Shown piece after piece: positions 27,151 to 35,528 of a stretch of DNA of 47,961 nucleotides. The position numbers and the translations under genes were made by a program. Within the stretch, counting starts at the first letter, position 1. Every line of letters starts with the position of its first letter. The notes under the pieces are model-generated. The model saw only the letters and a program-made list of their open reading frames with translations, did no database searches and was not told where the DNA came from. Origin of the DNA: Dyadobacter sp. LHD-138 (GTDB lineage Bacteria > Bacteroidota > Bacteroidia > Cytophagales > Spirosomataceae); NCBI RefSeq assembly GCF_030929615.1, contig NZ_JAVFVU010000050.1, positions 1-47,961 on the forward strand, written 5' to 3'.

Positions 27151-27197
27151 TAACCATGGGCAATGCCCATGGTTAAGGTATGAGAGCCCTTAGGCTC
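27151..27197. repeat. REP-like double hairpin, copy 1
   Basis: Two stems lie side by side in the 136-bp gap. The first (27151-27175) is a perfect 12-bp palindromic arm pair, TAACCATGGGCA and TGCCCATGGTTA around one base. The second (27184-27197) is GAGCC/GGCTC around CTTA. Layout and the core GGGCAATGCCC then GCCCTT match the copy at 28357-28400. Confidence 0.7.
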
Positions 27198-27212
27198 ATG
27201 GTTTAAAAAACA

Positions 27213-28328
27213 TTAATCGAAGGTTGGCACGTTGACACGGATACCACCGTTCATGGCAGATTCGTGTGCACAAATGCCTGCACAGGTATAGTTTGCAGCC
27301 AATGCCGCATCTACTGCCGAGTCTCTTCCTTCAATAATAGCCGCCACAAATTCCTGCACCAGGTGCGGGTGTGAGCCACCGTGACCAGCGCCCTGCAAGA
27401 AAGAAACGTGGTTTGGGTCGTCAATTTTTTCGCGTTTCGTAAAATGTTTGATCGGTTCGATCAATAATTCATCCGTATCCGGCACATCAATACGCACTGC
27501 ATTTTCACCACCGTCAAAAATCACGTGGCTTTCATCCTGCAATTGCTCCCATTCGAATGACATTTTTGTGCCATAGACGTCATAGCTTTCGCGGTACTGA
27601 CGAACCACATCAAACAATGAACGTGTAGCCTCAGCCACAACATCCGAATTTTTCAAGGTAAAAGTTGCCGTTTCTACTGCAAAAGGAGAACCGTAACGGC
27701 TGGCAAGATCTTCTGAAAGACGGCCGGATCCGTGGCATACCACTGTTTCGGCTTTGGTATTATTAATTTTCAAAAGCGGTGAAATTGCGTGGGTTCCGTT
27801 TAGCATCGGCGGATAACCTTTCCAGTATTCTCCCCATCCTTCCATGCTCATGTCCTGAATATGAGAACCACGAACAAATTGGATTCTTCCTAATTCTCCG
27901 TTTTGAGCAAGTTTCAGTCCGTAAAGGAATTCACGTGTGTACAACGCCGTTTCCATCATCATATACACTTTATTCACCCTGCGTTTTGCTTCAACAATAG
28001 CGGTGCAATCCTCCACAGTCATGGCCATTGGGATCGTACAAGCCGTATGTTTGCCCGCGTTAAGGGACGCAAGGGTCATTTTGGCATGCTCAGGAACCGG
28101 CGTCACGATATGGATCGCATCTACATCCGCTCTTTTTGGAATGTCTTCGAAATGTTCAAAAACTAAATCTTTGTCCAGATTAAATTTAGCCGTTAGCTCA
28201 TCACGGGTTTCTTTGCTGCGTGTACAAATACCGACAGCTTTAATATTCGGGTGACTTTGATAAATCGGGATAAATTCTTTTCCAAAACCCATGCCCACGA
28301 TAACGACTGTGATTTGTTTCTGACTCAT
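27213..28328 (-). CDS. Gfo/Idh/MocA family protein lacking the usual EKP lysine
   Basis: This 371-residue protein has an N-terminal Rossmann domain (VGMGFGKEF, about 11-19; then VTPVPEHAKMTLASLNAGKH, 75-94) and a C-terminal alpha/beta domain, the normal size and layout. In most family members the segment after AGKHV is E-K-P, whose lysine takes part in catalysis. Here it reads CTIP (97-100), so that lysine is missing. The usual substrate-site DxxxH is also altered (GTHAISPLL). It may bind a sugar without ordinary dehydrogenase chemistry or use a different base. It has no signal peptide and sits in the operon between ThuA and the epimerase, the set known for 3-keto-sugar metabolism. Confidence 0.85.
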   Translation of the reverse strand: MSQKQITVVIVGMGFGKEFIPIYQSHPNIKAVGICTRSKETRDELTAKFNLDKDLVFEHFEDIPKRADVDAIHIVTPVPEHAKMTLASLNAGKHTACTIPMAMTVEDCTAIVEAKRRVNKVYMMMETALYTREFLYGLKLAQNGELGRIQFVRGSHIQDMSMEGWGEYWKGYPPMLNGTHAISPLLKINNTKAETVVCHGSGRLSEDLASRYGSPFAVETATFTLKNSDVVAEATRSLFDVVRQYRESYDVYGTKMSFEWEQLQDESHVIFDGGENAVRIDVPDTDELLIEPIKHFTKREKIDDPNHVSFLQGAGHGGSHPHLVQEFVAAIIEGRDSAVDAALAANYTCAGICAHESAMNGGIRVNVPTFD

Positions 28329-28356
28329 AATGCTATGCTTTTTTTGGTTTGATAAT

Positions 28357-28400
28357 CCGCGGGCGATGCCCGCTGCTGAGATATGGCGCCCTTTCAGGGC
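28357..28400. repeat. REP-like double hairpin, copy 2
   Basis: Stem 1 is GCGGGC/GCCCGC around GAT (28359-28373), stem 2 is GCCCT/AGGGC around TTC (28388-28400). The pair lies in the 89-bp gap upstream of the Gfo/Idh/MocA gene, and is a diverged copy of the element downstream of the same gene. Confidence 0.75.
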
Positions 28401-28417
28401 TTTGTGTTAAGAGAATT

Positions 28418-29158
28418 TTACTTGCCTGCTGCCCACTTTACGGCGTTGCGCAGCATGGTTTTATATGGTTCGATGGTATGTGACTCGGCGTCATGGCCTA
28501 AGGCAATGCCTACGATTTTTCCCTTTGGGTATTTTACGATGAAAATGCTTGGGAATACCTTGTCTGAGTCCGCTGCTTTGGCTGTTGCCAATACTTCAAT
28601 CGGGGTTGCCGATGGTGCTGCGATATAATAGTATAGCTCATCTTTCAGGCCGAATGTTGCCGGAACGCCTTTGGTTACCGGATGTTTCGTATTGGTCAGC
28701 GTCACGTCAAACGGGCCATACTTATTGTGTCCCTTTGAGCCACCGCCTACGAGTTTTTGGTTATACTCAGGCCAGTCGTTCCAGTTGTACCAAAGCGCGG
28801 GATGGGCAAGAACCAATCCTTTCCCCGAATCGACAAATGCGAAAATTGCTTTGCGGGTTGCATCATCACTGATGGGCTGGTTATTGGCTAGATAAAGCAC
28901 ATCAATGCCGGCAAGTTTCGAGAAAATAGTTGTCGGATCGCTGGTATATTCTACCGATGCGAAACCATCTTTCTGAAGCGTAGCCACGTCTTCCTGCTTG
29001 TACCAGCGATCGAAATCATGTGAAGAACCACCGCCTACCAGCAGCACACGGATCGCTTTCTTTTTTTCCGGGTTGGCGGCATTGCTTTTTGCATATCCGA
29101 TGCCCAATACCATCAGGAGCAAAAAAGTCAGGCCGGTTTTAAAAAGTGAATTGGTCAT
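28418..29158 (-). CDS. ThuA domain-containing exported protein
   Basis: From MTNSLFKTGLTFLLLMVLG (29158) the protein has 246 residues, with a signal peptide ending near SNAA. The rest is one ThuA (glutamine amidotransferase-like) domain: IRVLLVGGGSSHDF at the start, LYLANNQPISDDATRKAIFAFV in the middle, then ALGHDAESHTIEPYKTMLRN and AVKWAAGK at the end. ThuA of rhizobia works with the Gfo/Idh/MocA enzyme ThuB in trehalose catabolism through 3-keto-trehalose, and the neighbour downstream here is a Gfo/Idh/MocA gene. It starts 36 bp after the stop of the fusion-protein gene upstream. Reaction not proven for this copy. Confidence 0.85.
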   Translation of the reverse strand: MTNSLFKTGLTFLLLMVLGIGYAKSNAANPEKKKAIRVLLVGGGSSHDFDRWYKQEDVATLQKDGFASVEYTSDPTTIFSKLAGIDVLYLANNQPISDDATRKAIFAFVDSGKGLVLAHPALWYNWNDWPEYNQKLVGGGSKGHNKYGPFDVTLTNTKHPVTKGVPATFGLKDELYYYIAAPSATPIEVLATAKAADSDKVFPSIFIVKYPKGKIVGIALGHDAESHTIEPYKTMLRNAVKWAAGK

Positions 29159-29194
29159 TTTTGATCTATTGAATTGAAAATTAGGTAGCAATAA

Positions 29195-32100
29195 TTATTT
29201 GGTCACACGCATAATCCCATTCATACCGCGCCAGTGGCCAGGGAATGTACACACATACGGATAGTCGCCCGGCTCGTTGGGCACTGTAAATTCAAGCGTC
29301 ACGGTATCGCCTGAATTCACCAGTTTTGTCGCGAATAAAACTTCAGGAATTCCTGGCACATATTGTTTTTCCGCAGCCTTAGGATTCGACAACATGTCAT
29401 CCGCCGCTTTACCCACTTTCTGTAAAGTACCCGGTTTTAGAATTAACATGTTATGCTGCATGCCATCCGGGTTTTCAAGGTTAATAATTACCTTTTGCCC
29501 CGCTTTTACCTGAATCAGTTTTTTGTCATACTGCATAATTTCCTTTTCCACTTTCAGGTCAATCACCAGCGCATTCCCGGATTTTGAGGCTGAAACCGCC
29601 GTTCTGGTTTTAACTTCGTCCGTCCGGTTATTATCCGGTCTGTTCAATTCCAGAGACGCTTTTTGGAAATTCCCTTCGAAACCGAACCGGCCATTGTATG
29701 ACCCCAGCTTATCGTCGCCATCCACATCTTCTCCGGTACGAACCGTATTGGTCAGTGGAGCCGCAAACAACATATGCGCTTTACCTTCCGCAGCCAGTTT
29801 GCCGTCAATTTCAATACTGATTTTTCCTCCCTGCGTTAAACTTGCAACGACATCAAACTTTTCAGGAAGCGGTTCCGTTGTCGCAGCCTGGCTGATCATA
29901 CCATGCTGTTTAACGGCCATAATCAGTTTTCCATCCTGAATATACAAAGCATAACCACCTTCTTTTCCTCCCTGTCCGGCGATGAAACCTTTCAATTCTC
30001 TGTCCTTCGATTTGGTTACACTGGCTTTGATCGTGATCTCCTTCCCGGTCACATCAGGCGGGAATTGTAAGGTATTTCTTCTTCCCAACGGGTAAACTTC
30101 TTTACTTAATGCCGAGACAATCTGATCAGAAAACTTAGATCCGCCTTTTTTCTTCTCAGCAGCGGCCAGAAAACCTTTTTCATGCGTAACGGCAGCCGCC
30201 AGCAATGCCTTCGATAACCAGCTGTCTTTCGCATTTTGGTCATCCAAAGACGCTTCGTAAACGGCCACACCAATTTTATCCGAAGCAGGATATTCAACCA
30301 ATGCGGCAAATGTTGCAAGACGGGTATTCAGATTCGGGTCTTTCATTAACTTCTGGATCGACTCGAAACTTTGCTCATTTCTTGGCAAAACACTCACGGC
30401 GGCTTTTCTTACGCCAGCAGCCGGATGCGCAAGTGCGTTGTTTACTGCTTGCAATGCTTCTGCATTCGAACCATTCAGGAGGCCCAATCCGTGTAAAGTC
30501 CAAAGTGCGTGTACCGCCGGACTGTTCAGCCCTACTTCATCTACTTTCGGATTGCTTATAATTTTATACAAACCCGGCGCTACCGAAACATTTTTAGATT
30601 CTACCAATAAGCGCTGGGCGGTCATACGCCAGAACATATTGTCATTTTCCAAAGCCGCAACCAGGCCTGGCAAATCATTTTTAGAAAGTTTCAATGCGGG
30701 TGCTTTTTTACCATTTTTATACACAACCCGGTAAACACGGCCATGATTTAAATCACGCATAGGACTGCTGAATGCATTTCCAGATCCGTGAGGCTGCTCT
30801 TTAAACGGCAGAATAAACTCCGCAGGCGACTGTGCCGGAACGAAAACATTGTGCTGGATGATGAAGTTATACCAGTCGGCAATCCATACCGCACCATCAG
30901 GACCTACTTCCGCCTGCACCGGACCAAACCATTCGTCGGAGCTCGCCATAAAATTCCATCCGTCCTTTTCTTTAAAACCAGCACCATCCGGTTCGATAAT
31001 GGCGTTGTGTACCAAACGAATGGTTGGCTCGGTTACAAAGGCAACCCGGTTCCAGTATTCCTTTGGATAATTTCTTGCCGTGTAAAAGTGGTGTCCGGCA
31101 GCGGATGTAAACCCGCCAACCACGTCTACCTGTCTTAAATTCGGCGTCATTGCGTGTGCGTCATAGTGTCCGTCAATTTTCTGAACCGCCTGGATCGTCG
31201 ATTCTTCTCCGCCCAGCGAACGCTGAAGATATTTGGCCGGCATCGAATAGAAAGCGCTGTGGGTATTGTTCGCCGTAGAAAGGAAAACGTTCGCATCCTC
31301 GGAAAAACCTAATCCCCAGGTATTGTTGCTGCTTGTTCCCAGATACGCGAAGTCTTTTCCATCCGGTTTGAAATGATAAACACCCTGCGAAAAACTGAGT
31401 TTTTCGCCATTGATCGTTCCCTTGAAACCCGAGTAACCGTTAACCCCCCAGATCTTGTTGTCAAAACCATATTGTAAATTGGAAGGTCCGGCGTGGGTAT
31501 CGTTTTTCCCCCAACCCGTCATGATCACTTCCCGAACATCTGCCACGTCGTCACCATTGGTGTCTTTCATGAAAACAAAATCAGGTGCCATCGAGACGAT
31601 AATTCCCCCATTGGAGAAAACCATGCTCGTTGGAATGTTCAGCTTATCGGCAAAAACAGTGAACTTATCCGCCTTGCCATCGCCGTTGGTGTCTTCACAA
31701 ATTTTGATGCGGTCATTTGCCGCGCCATCCGTTTCTTTGAACGTGTTCGGATAATCCACCGATTCCACAACCCATAAGCGGCCACGCTCATCCCAGGCCA
31801 TCGCGATCGGGTTGGTAATATCGGGCTCCTGCGCGAAAAGCTGTATTTCAAAATCAGCAGGAACCTGTGTCAGTTTGTTGGATTCGGCAGGCGATAAAGC
31901 ATCCTGCATTTTAGGCACCACATGACGTTTTGTGTACTTCGAAATCGTATCGGCATTGTAAATATCAGGATTCGGTATATTCAGCGCGGCAATGTCCTTA
32001 TTCACCGCGTCGCCGATTGACCATAACACACCGTTTCTTACAAGATCGAGAAAGCCAGCGTTAGTCCAGGTTGCGTCGTCATGACCATATGCGGTATAAA

Positions 32101-32731
32101 AAACCCGGCCTTTACCCTGATTTCTTACCCAGGTATACGGTTCGTGGTGATCACCTTCCACGCGCTCTCCCAACACCGTTTTATCGGGATTAAGATTTTT
32201 ATGAACGTATGTTTCGTCAAAGGTTTCAAAATCGGTTATACCCTTCATTACCGGATGATCAGGTTTCAGCATGATATTTTTAAAAGTGCCGGTTTTATGA
32301 GAGGCAAATTGTCCGCCAACTGTTTTAATGTACCACGGTGAGTTTTTGAAACAACCGGTTGCGGAGTGCAGCGGGATCAATCCTTTGCCGCCTTCCACGA
32401 AAGCCTTCATGGCACTTTCCTGAGCGGGAGATAATGAGTCGTGGTTTGCGTAAATGATCAAACCGTCGTATTTACTTAAATTTTCAGGATTCAGATCCTT
32501 GAGATCAACGGTATAAGTCAGGTTAATACCACTGCGAAAAAGCTTGATGGCAAGCCAGGGCGCATATTTACCCGAATCATGGTGCTTGCTGTTGTGTCCG
32601 AGAAAAAGCACCTCGCCCCTTCTTCCTTTGCTTTTCAGACTTCCGGTTTGCGCTCCGGATGAACCCATTTTGTTATGGGCACACCCTAACGCAAACAATC
32701 CAATAAATAATACGCTGATGTACTTCCTCAT
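29195..32731 (-). CDS. Multidomain lipoprotein: ThuA - PVC-type propeller dehydrogenase - HEAT - lectin-like - azurin-like cupredoxin
   Basis: From MRKYISVLFI (32731; an earlier Met at 32743 is possible) the protein has 1178 residues. The lipoprotein signal ends at C17 (FALGC). Domains in order: ThuA (about 40-250, SKYDGLIIYANHDSLSP), a sorbosone dehydrogenase-like propeller (about 285-680, VPADFEIQLFAQEPDITNP, with EF-hand-like DTNGDGKAD), a HEAT-like helical region (about 690-880), a lectin-like sandwich (about 890-1045, TGEDVDGDD) and a cupredoxin domain. The copper ligands of the last are H1093 (QHNM), C1161, H1166 and M1170 in CTFPGHWRGM, the exact C-X4-H-X3-M spacing of azurin. Most PVC-type relatives carry a CXXCH cytochrome instead; there is none here. 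It heads the operon and probably oxidises a sugar, passing electrons to copper. Confidence 0.85.
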   Translation of the reverse strand: MRKYISVLFIGLFALGCAHNKMGSSGAQTGSLKSKGRRGEVLFLGHNSKHHDSGKYAPWLAIKLFRSGINLTYTVDLKDLNPENLSKYDGLIIYANHDSLSPAQESAMKAFVEGGKGLIPLHSATGCFKNSPWYIKTVGGQFASHKTGTFKNIMLKPDHPVMKGITDFETFDETYVHKNLNPDKTVLGERVEGDHHEPYTWVRNQGKGRVFYTAYGHDDATWTNAGFLDLVRNGVLWSIGDAVNKDIAALNIPNPDIYNADTISKYTKRHVVPKMQDALSPAESNKLTQVPADFEIQLFAQEPDITNPIAMAWDERGRLWVVESVDYPNTFKETDGAANDRIKICEDTNGDGKADKFTVFADKLNIPTSMVFSNGGIIVSMAPDFVFMKDTNGDDVADVREVIMTGWGKNDTHAGPSNLQYGFDNKIWGVNGYSGFKGTINGEKLSFSQGVYHFKPDGKDFAYLGTSSNNTWGLGFSEDANVFLSTANNTHSAFYSMPAKYLQRSLGGEESTIQAVQKIDGHYDAHAMTPNLRQVDVVGGFTSAAGHHFYTARNYPKEYWNRVAFVTEPTIRLVHNAIIEPDGAGFKEKDGWNFMASSDEWFGPVQAEVGPDGAVWIADWYNFIIQHNVFVPAQSPAEFILPFKEQPHGSGNAFSSPMRDLNHGRVYRVVYKNGKKAPALKLSKNDLPGLVAALENDNMFWRMTAQRLLVESKNVSVAPGLYKIISNPKVDEVGLNSPAVHALWTLHGLGLLNGSNAEALQAVNNALAHPAAGVRKAAVSVLPRNEQSFESIQKLMKDPNLNTRLATFAALVEYPASDKIGVAVYEASLDDQNAKDSWLSKALLAAAVTHEKGFLAAAEKKKGGSKFSDQIVSALSKEVYPLGRRNTLQFPPDVTGKEITIKASVTKSKDRELKGFIAGQGGKEGGYALYIQDGKLIMAVKQHGMISQAATTEPLPEKFDVVASLTQGGKISIEIDGKLAAEGKAHMLFAAPLTNTVRTGEDVDGDDKLGSYNGRFGFEGNFQKASLELNRPDNNRTDEVKTRTAVSASKSGNALVIDLKVEKEIMQYDKKLIQVKAGQKVIINLENPDGMQHNMLILKPGTLQKVGKAADDMLSNPKAAEKQYVPGIPEVLFATKLVNSGDTVTLEFTVPNEPGDYPYVCTFPGHWRGMNGIMRVTK

Positions 32732-32836
32732 TACTCCATTCATTTAATACAACTTTTGACAAAAAATTTGGTTACCTCTCTATTCTTACCCTTCCTTTTT
32801 AGACTGATACGTCAGGACATCTGGTATGAAATCCTT

Positions 32837-32876
32837 TTTTACTGGTGCAGAAAAAATTTCTTCTGCACCAGTAAAA
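32837..32876. terminator. Perfect 16-bp hairpin after the DUF3823 gene
   Basis: The stem TTTTACTGGTGCAGAA and its complement are perfectly paired around an 8-base loop and end two bases before the stop codon of the gene at 32878. The gene's transcript is followed by A-rich rather than T-rich sequence (AAAAAAGGAT), so it is not a textbook rho-independent terminator. It may stop or process the transcript. Confidence 0.5.
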
Positions 32877-32877
32877 T

Positions 32878-33585
32878 CTATAACCGGACCTTTTCTACCT
32901 GTGAAAAGATCATATCTTCAACCCCGGCAATTTTAATGCCGATGCGCGCAAACACATAATCTTGCGTTGGCGCAATGGCAGGGACATTTACGGTCATCGA
33001 CACGGCCGCCGGGTCAGTAACTTGTTCAGCCGTCAACTGGCTGCTGGCAATGTTATAATCCCCCGTCGAAACGAACTCTGTTTTGTTAATATACAGATTG
33101 ACCCTTTCAATGTTTTTCGCATCAGCATCCTTGATAATCTTCTCAATACTGAATGTTCCTGTAACCTTATTGGCAGCGGCAGAGAATTTGGCAGCGCGTA
33201 TCATGAAATACGGCATCACTTCAATATCCAGGTCCTGATTTCCGTTCATCGTAACGGATAAAGAATCCTGTCCGCCACTGGCTGCCTTTTTCCAGAGAAA
33301 AGGACCCTGATTCGCAGGAATCGTTAATTTATAGTTCCCGTCAAACAATAACGCCGAAAACCTTCCGTCCTGATCGACCGTGCTTGAGATGGCCCCTACC
33401 TTTCCAAAACCAAACTGAAAAAGCTGGAACGGAACCTGATTATACTCGACATTAACCTGCTCGCCTTTGTAAAGCAATCTGCCCGTCAGCAATGACTGAG
33501 GCGGATCGTAGTTGTCTTTTTTACATGACATGAATGATGCAGCACACATTACTGCCATCACGAGATATGCTAAGCTATTTTTCAT
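32878..33585 (-). CDS. DUF3823 family lipoprotein, partner of SusD
   Basis: From MKNSLAYLVMAVM (33585) the protein has 235 residues; the longer open frame upstream only overlaps the susD gene. The signal peptide ends in SFMSC, with Cys at 21. Two small beta domains follow (LLTGRLLYKGEQVNVEYNQV; then FSIEKIIKDADAKNIERVNL), as in DUF3823 proteins found just after SusD. They are surface lipoproteins of unknown function that probably take part in glycan capture. It starts 19 bp after susD and is followed by a perfect hairpin, so it ends the second SusCD operon. Confidence 0.85.
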   Translation of the reverse strand: MKNSLAYLVMAVMCAASFMSCKKDNYDPPQSLLTGRLLYKGEQVNVEYNQVPFQLFQFGFGKVGAISSTVDQDGRFSALLFDGNYKLTIPANQGPFLWKKAASGGQDSLSVTMNGNQDLDIEVMPYFMIRAAKFSAAANKVTGTFSIEKIIKDADAKNIERVNLYINKTEFVSTGDYNIASSQLTAEQVTDPAAVSMTVNVPAIAPTQDYVFARIGIKIAGVEDMIFSQVEKVRL

Positions 33586-33604
33586 AATTTCTGATAAATA
33601 ATGA

Positions 33605-35503
33605 TTAGTCCTGATTCGGCTGTCTGACAATTTTCGGGTTACGGCTCCTGATATCATCATTAATGAAACTGTAATAATTACCCAGTCTGAATCTGTTAGC
33701 ACCCGTGACCAGATTTGATAAAGCGACCTTGTAAATCCACTGATTATGATTAGGCTGCCCCGGATTATAAATCTTGTAGGGAAGTAAAGAATAAGGCTGT
33801 GTGCTTTTCTTATTTGCCTTTCCAATATTGCTTAGCAATTCCGATTCGGCAAGGCGTTCACCATCCCAGATCTGATGCGCCAGACGCCAACGTTTCATGT
33901 CGTACAAAAGATGTCCTTCAAAAGCCAGTTCTACCCGACGTTCATGCACAATCCGGTCAAATGTAATATCACCGGCTGTAAGCGGGATGATTAAACCAGC
34001 CCTGGTACGCACCCGATTCATGTACTCCGCCGCATCCGCTGTCTTCCCTAATTCAAATGAAGCTTCTGCTGCATTTAATAACACTTCTGCATAGCGGTAA
34101 CGAATGAAAGGAATCTCGCTTTGCGTTCCGCGGGAACCTGATCCGATGGCAGGGTCCAAATATTTTCTGATGTAAAAACCTGTTTGTGCCGTATGTTCCT
34201 TGCCAACAATCGGGCCGTCGAATCCTACAACCTGGGCTGTCGAACCATCTGGTAAAGGGCGCTGTGATCCTCTATCATCTCCCGATAAAATGCTTCCGTT
34301 TGGCAACTGATATCCTGCCCAGATATCAACCGGCCGCAACTTAAAAGCTGTTCCGGGTAAAATCACCGTACCTCCCAGGCGTGCATCACGTCCTGCAAAA
34401 GCATCCGCCTGTTTAGCATAATAAATAGGATTACCCGAACCGTCTTTTACCGGAATTGGCGCAAAAGTGTTGTCCAGCTTTTCGAATGCCTGCACAAGAT
34501 TAAGTGACGGGTTGATCCGCCCTCCTTCTTCTTCCTCTGCACCGAAACGAGGCTGATTGGAAACGCTAAAACCATGTACTTTGACCGTTTTCAGCTGAAA
34601 ATCCTCGATCCAGATACTCTCCGGATTATTGCCTTTATCATAAAAGATGCTGGCGAAATTATCCTGAAGATCGTTTGGCTTCTTGTTATACAGCGCATAA
34701 GCACCGGCAGTTCCACTGATAATTTCCTTTGCAGCAGCCAATGCTTTGGTATAATAACCGGAAGCCATCGTTGCGGGTATGCCCACTTCCCCGCCCGGTA
34801 AATTTACCAGCGGCGTGTTCGATCCATACTTCGCAATGGAGGCTGCATACAATGCCGCCCGGGCTTCCATCGCCAGCGCAGCCGCCTTGGTTGCTCTGCC
34901 CTTTTGGTTCGCATCCGTTGGCAACAGATTTTTGATTGCCTCCGCTTCGCTTATCACAAAATCATACACCTCGTGTTCTTTTGCTCTTGGAAATTGCAGC
35001 GCCTCTGTATTACCACTGTTATCATACACGAGTGCTTTGGTAATAATCGGAACACCTCCCATGCGTTTTACGAGCTCGAAATAATAGTTGGCCCGTAAAA
35101 ACCGGGCTTCGGCTAAAAATCTCTTTTTATCCGCTTCGGAAAGGACGGTGGCACTTTCTGCCCTTTCAAGAAAAAGGTTGATATCCCGGATGTAAGCATA
35201 GTCCCAGTTATTCCAGGCATCATAATTCCATGAATTCCTGCGTAAAACAGCTACCTGATCGCCTCCATTATCTGATATAAAACTCTCGCTAAAATCGGCC
35301 ATCGACATCCAGCTTTTCACCGAAGAAAAATCCGGTTGCCGGTTGTACAGGTTAGCCAGGATAGAAAATACCTGTGGACTGCTTGAAAATACCTCTTCCG
35401 TGGTAAGGTCACTGAGAGGCTCTGTATTTAAAAATTTATCGTCATTACAACCCGATGCACCTGCGAGGAACATGAAAAGGGTTATCTGAAATATTTTCTT
35501 CAT
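33605..35503 (-). CDS. RagB/SusD family outer-membrane nutrient-binding lipoprotein (second locus)
   Basis: This 632-residue lipoprotein has a signal ending GASGC (Cys 19). It is longer than the first SusD (476) and the average family member, with extra insertions in the middle (around 285-420). Typical segments are present: TEEVFSSSPQVFSILANLYN near the N-terminus, LAEARFLRANYYFELVKRMG and the C-terminal HERRVELAFEGHLLYDMKRW. It binds the substrate on the cell surface for the SusC encoded just before it (25 bp gap). Confidence 0.95.
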   Translation of the reverse strand: MKKIFQITLFMFLAGASGCNDDKFLNTEPLSDLTTEEVFSSSPQVFSILANLYNRQPDFSSVKSWMSMADFSESFISDNGGDQVAVLRRNSWNYDAWNNWDYAYIRDINLFLERAESATVLSEADKKRFLAEARFLRANYYFELVKRMGGVPIITKALVYDNSGNTEALQFPRAKEHEVYDFVISEAEAIKNLLPTDANQKGRATKAAALAMEARAALYAASIAKYGSNTPLVNLPGGEVGIPATMASGYYTKALAAAKEIISGTAGAYALYNKKPNDLQDNFASIFYDKGNNPESIWIEDFQLKTVKVHGFSVSNQPRFGAEEEEGGRINPSLNLVQAFEKLDNTFAPIPVKDGSGNPIYYAKQADAFAGRDARLGGTVILPGTAFKLRPVDIWAGYQLPNGSILSGDDRGSQRPLPDGSTAQVVGFDGPIVGKEHTAQTGFYIRKYLDPAIGSGSRGTQSEIPFIRYRYAEVLLNAAEASFELGKTADAAEYMNRVRTRAGLIIPLTAGDITFDRIVHERRVELAFEGHLLYDMKRWRLAHQIWDGERLAESELLSNIGKANKKSTQPYSLLPYKIYNPGQPNHNQWIYKVALSNLVTGANRFRLGNYYSFINDDIRSRNPKIVRQPNQD

Positions 35504-35528
35504 TCCTGTGAAAATTAAAGGCTATACA

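Noticed and set aside
29195..32731. Heme c-binding protein, as usual for PVC-type dehydrogenases
   Set aside because: No CXXCH motif occurs in the chain; the end is a copper-type site instead.
32878..33825. Long 315-codon version of the DUF3823 protein
   Set aside because: The first 80 codons overlap the susD gene and lack a signal peptide; the lipoprotein signal starts at the Met at 33585.
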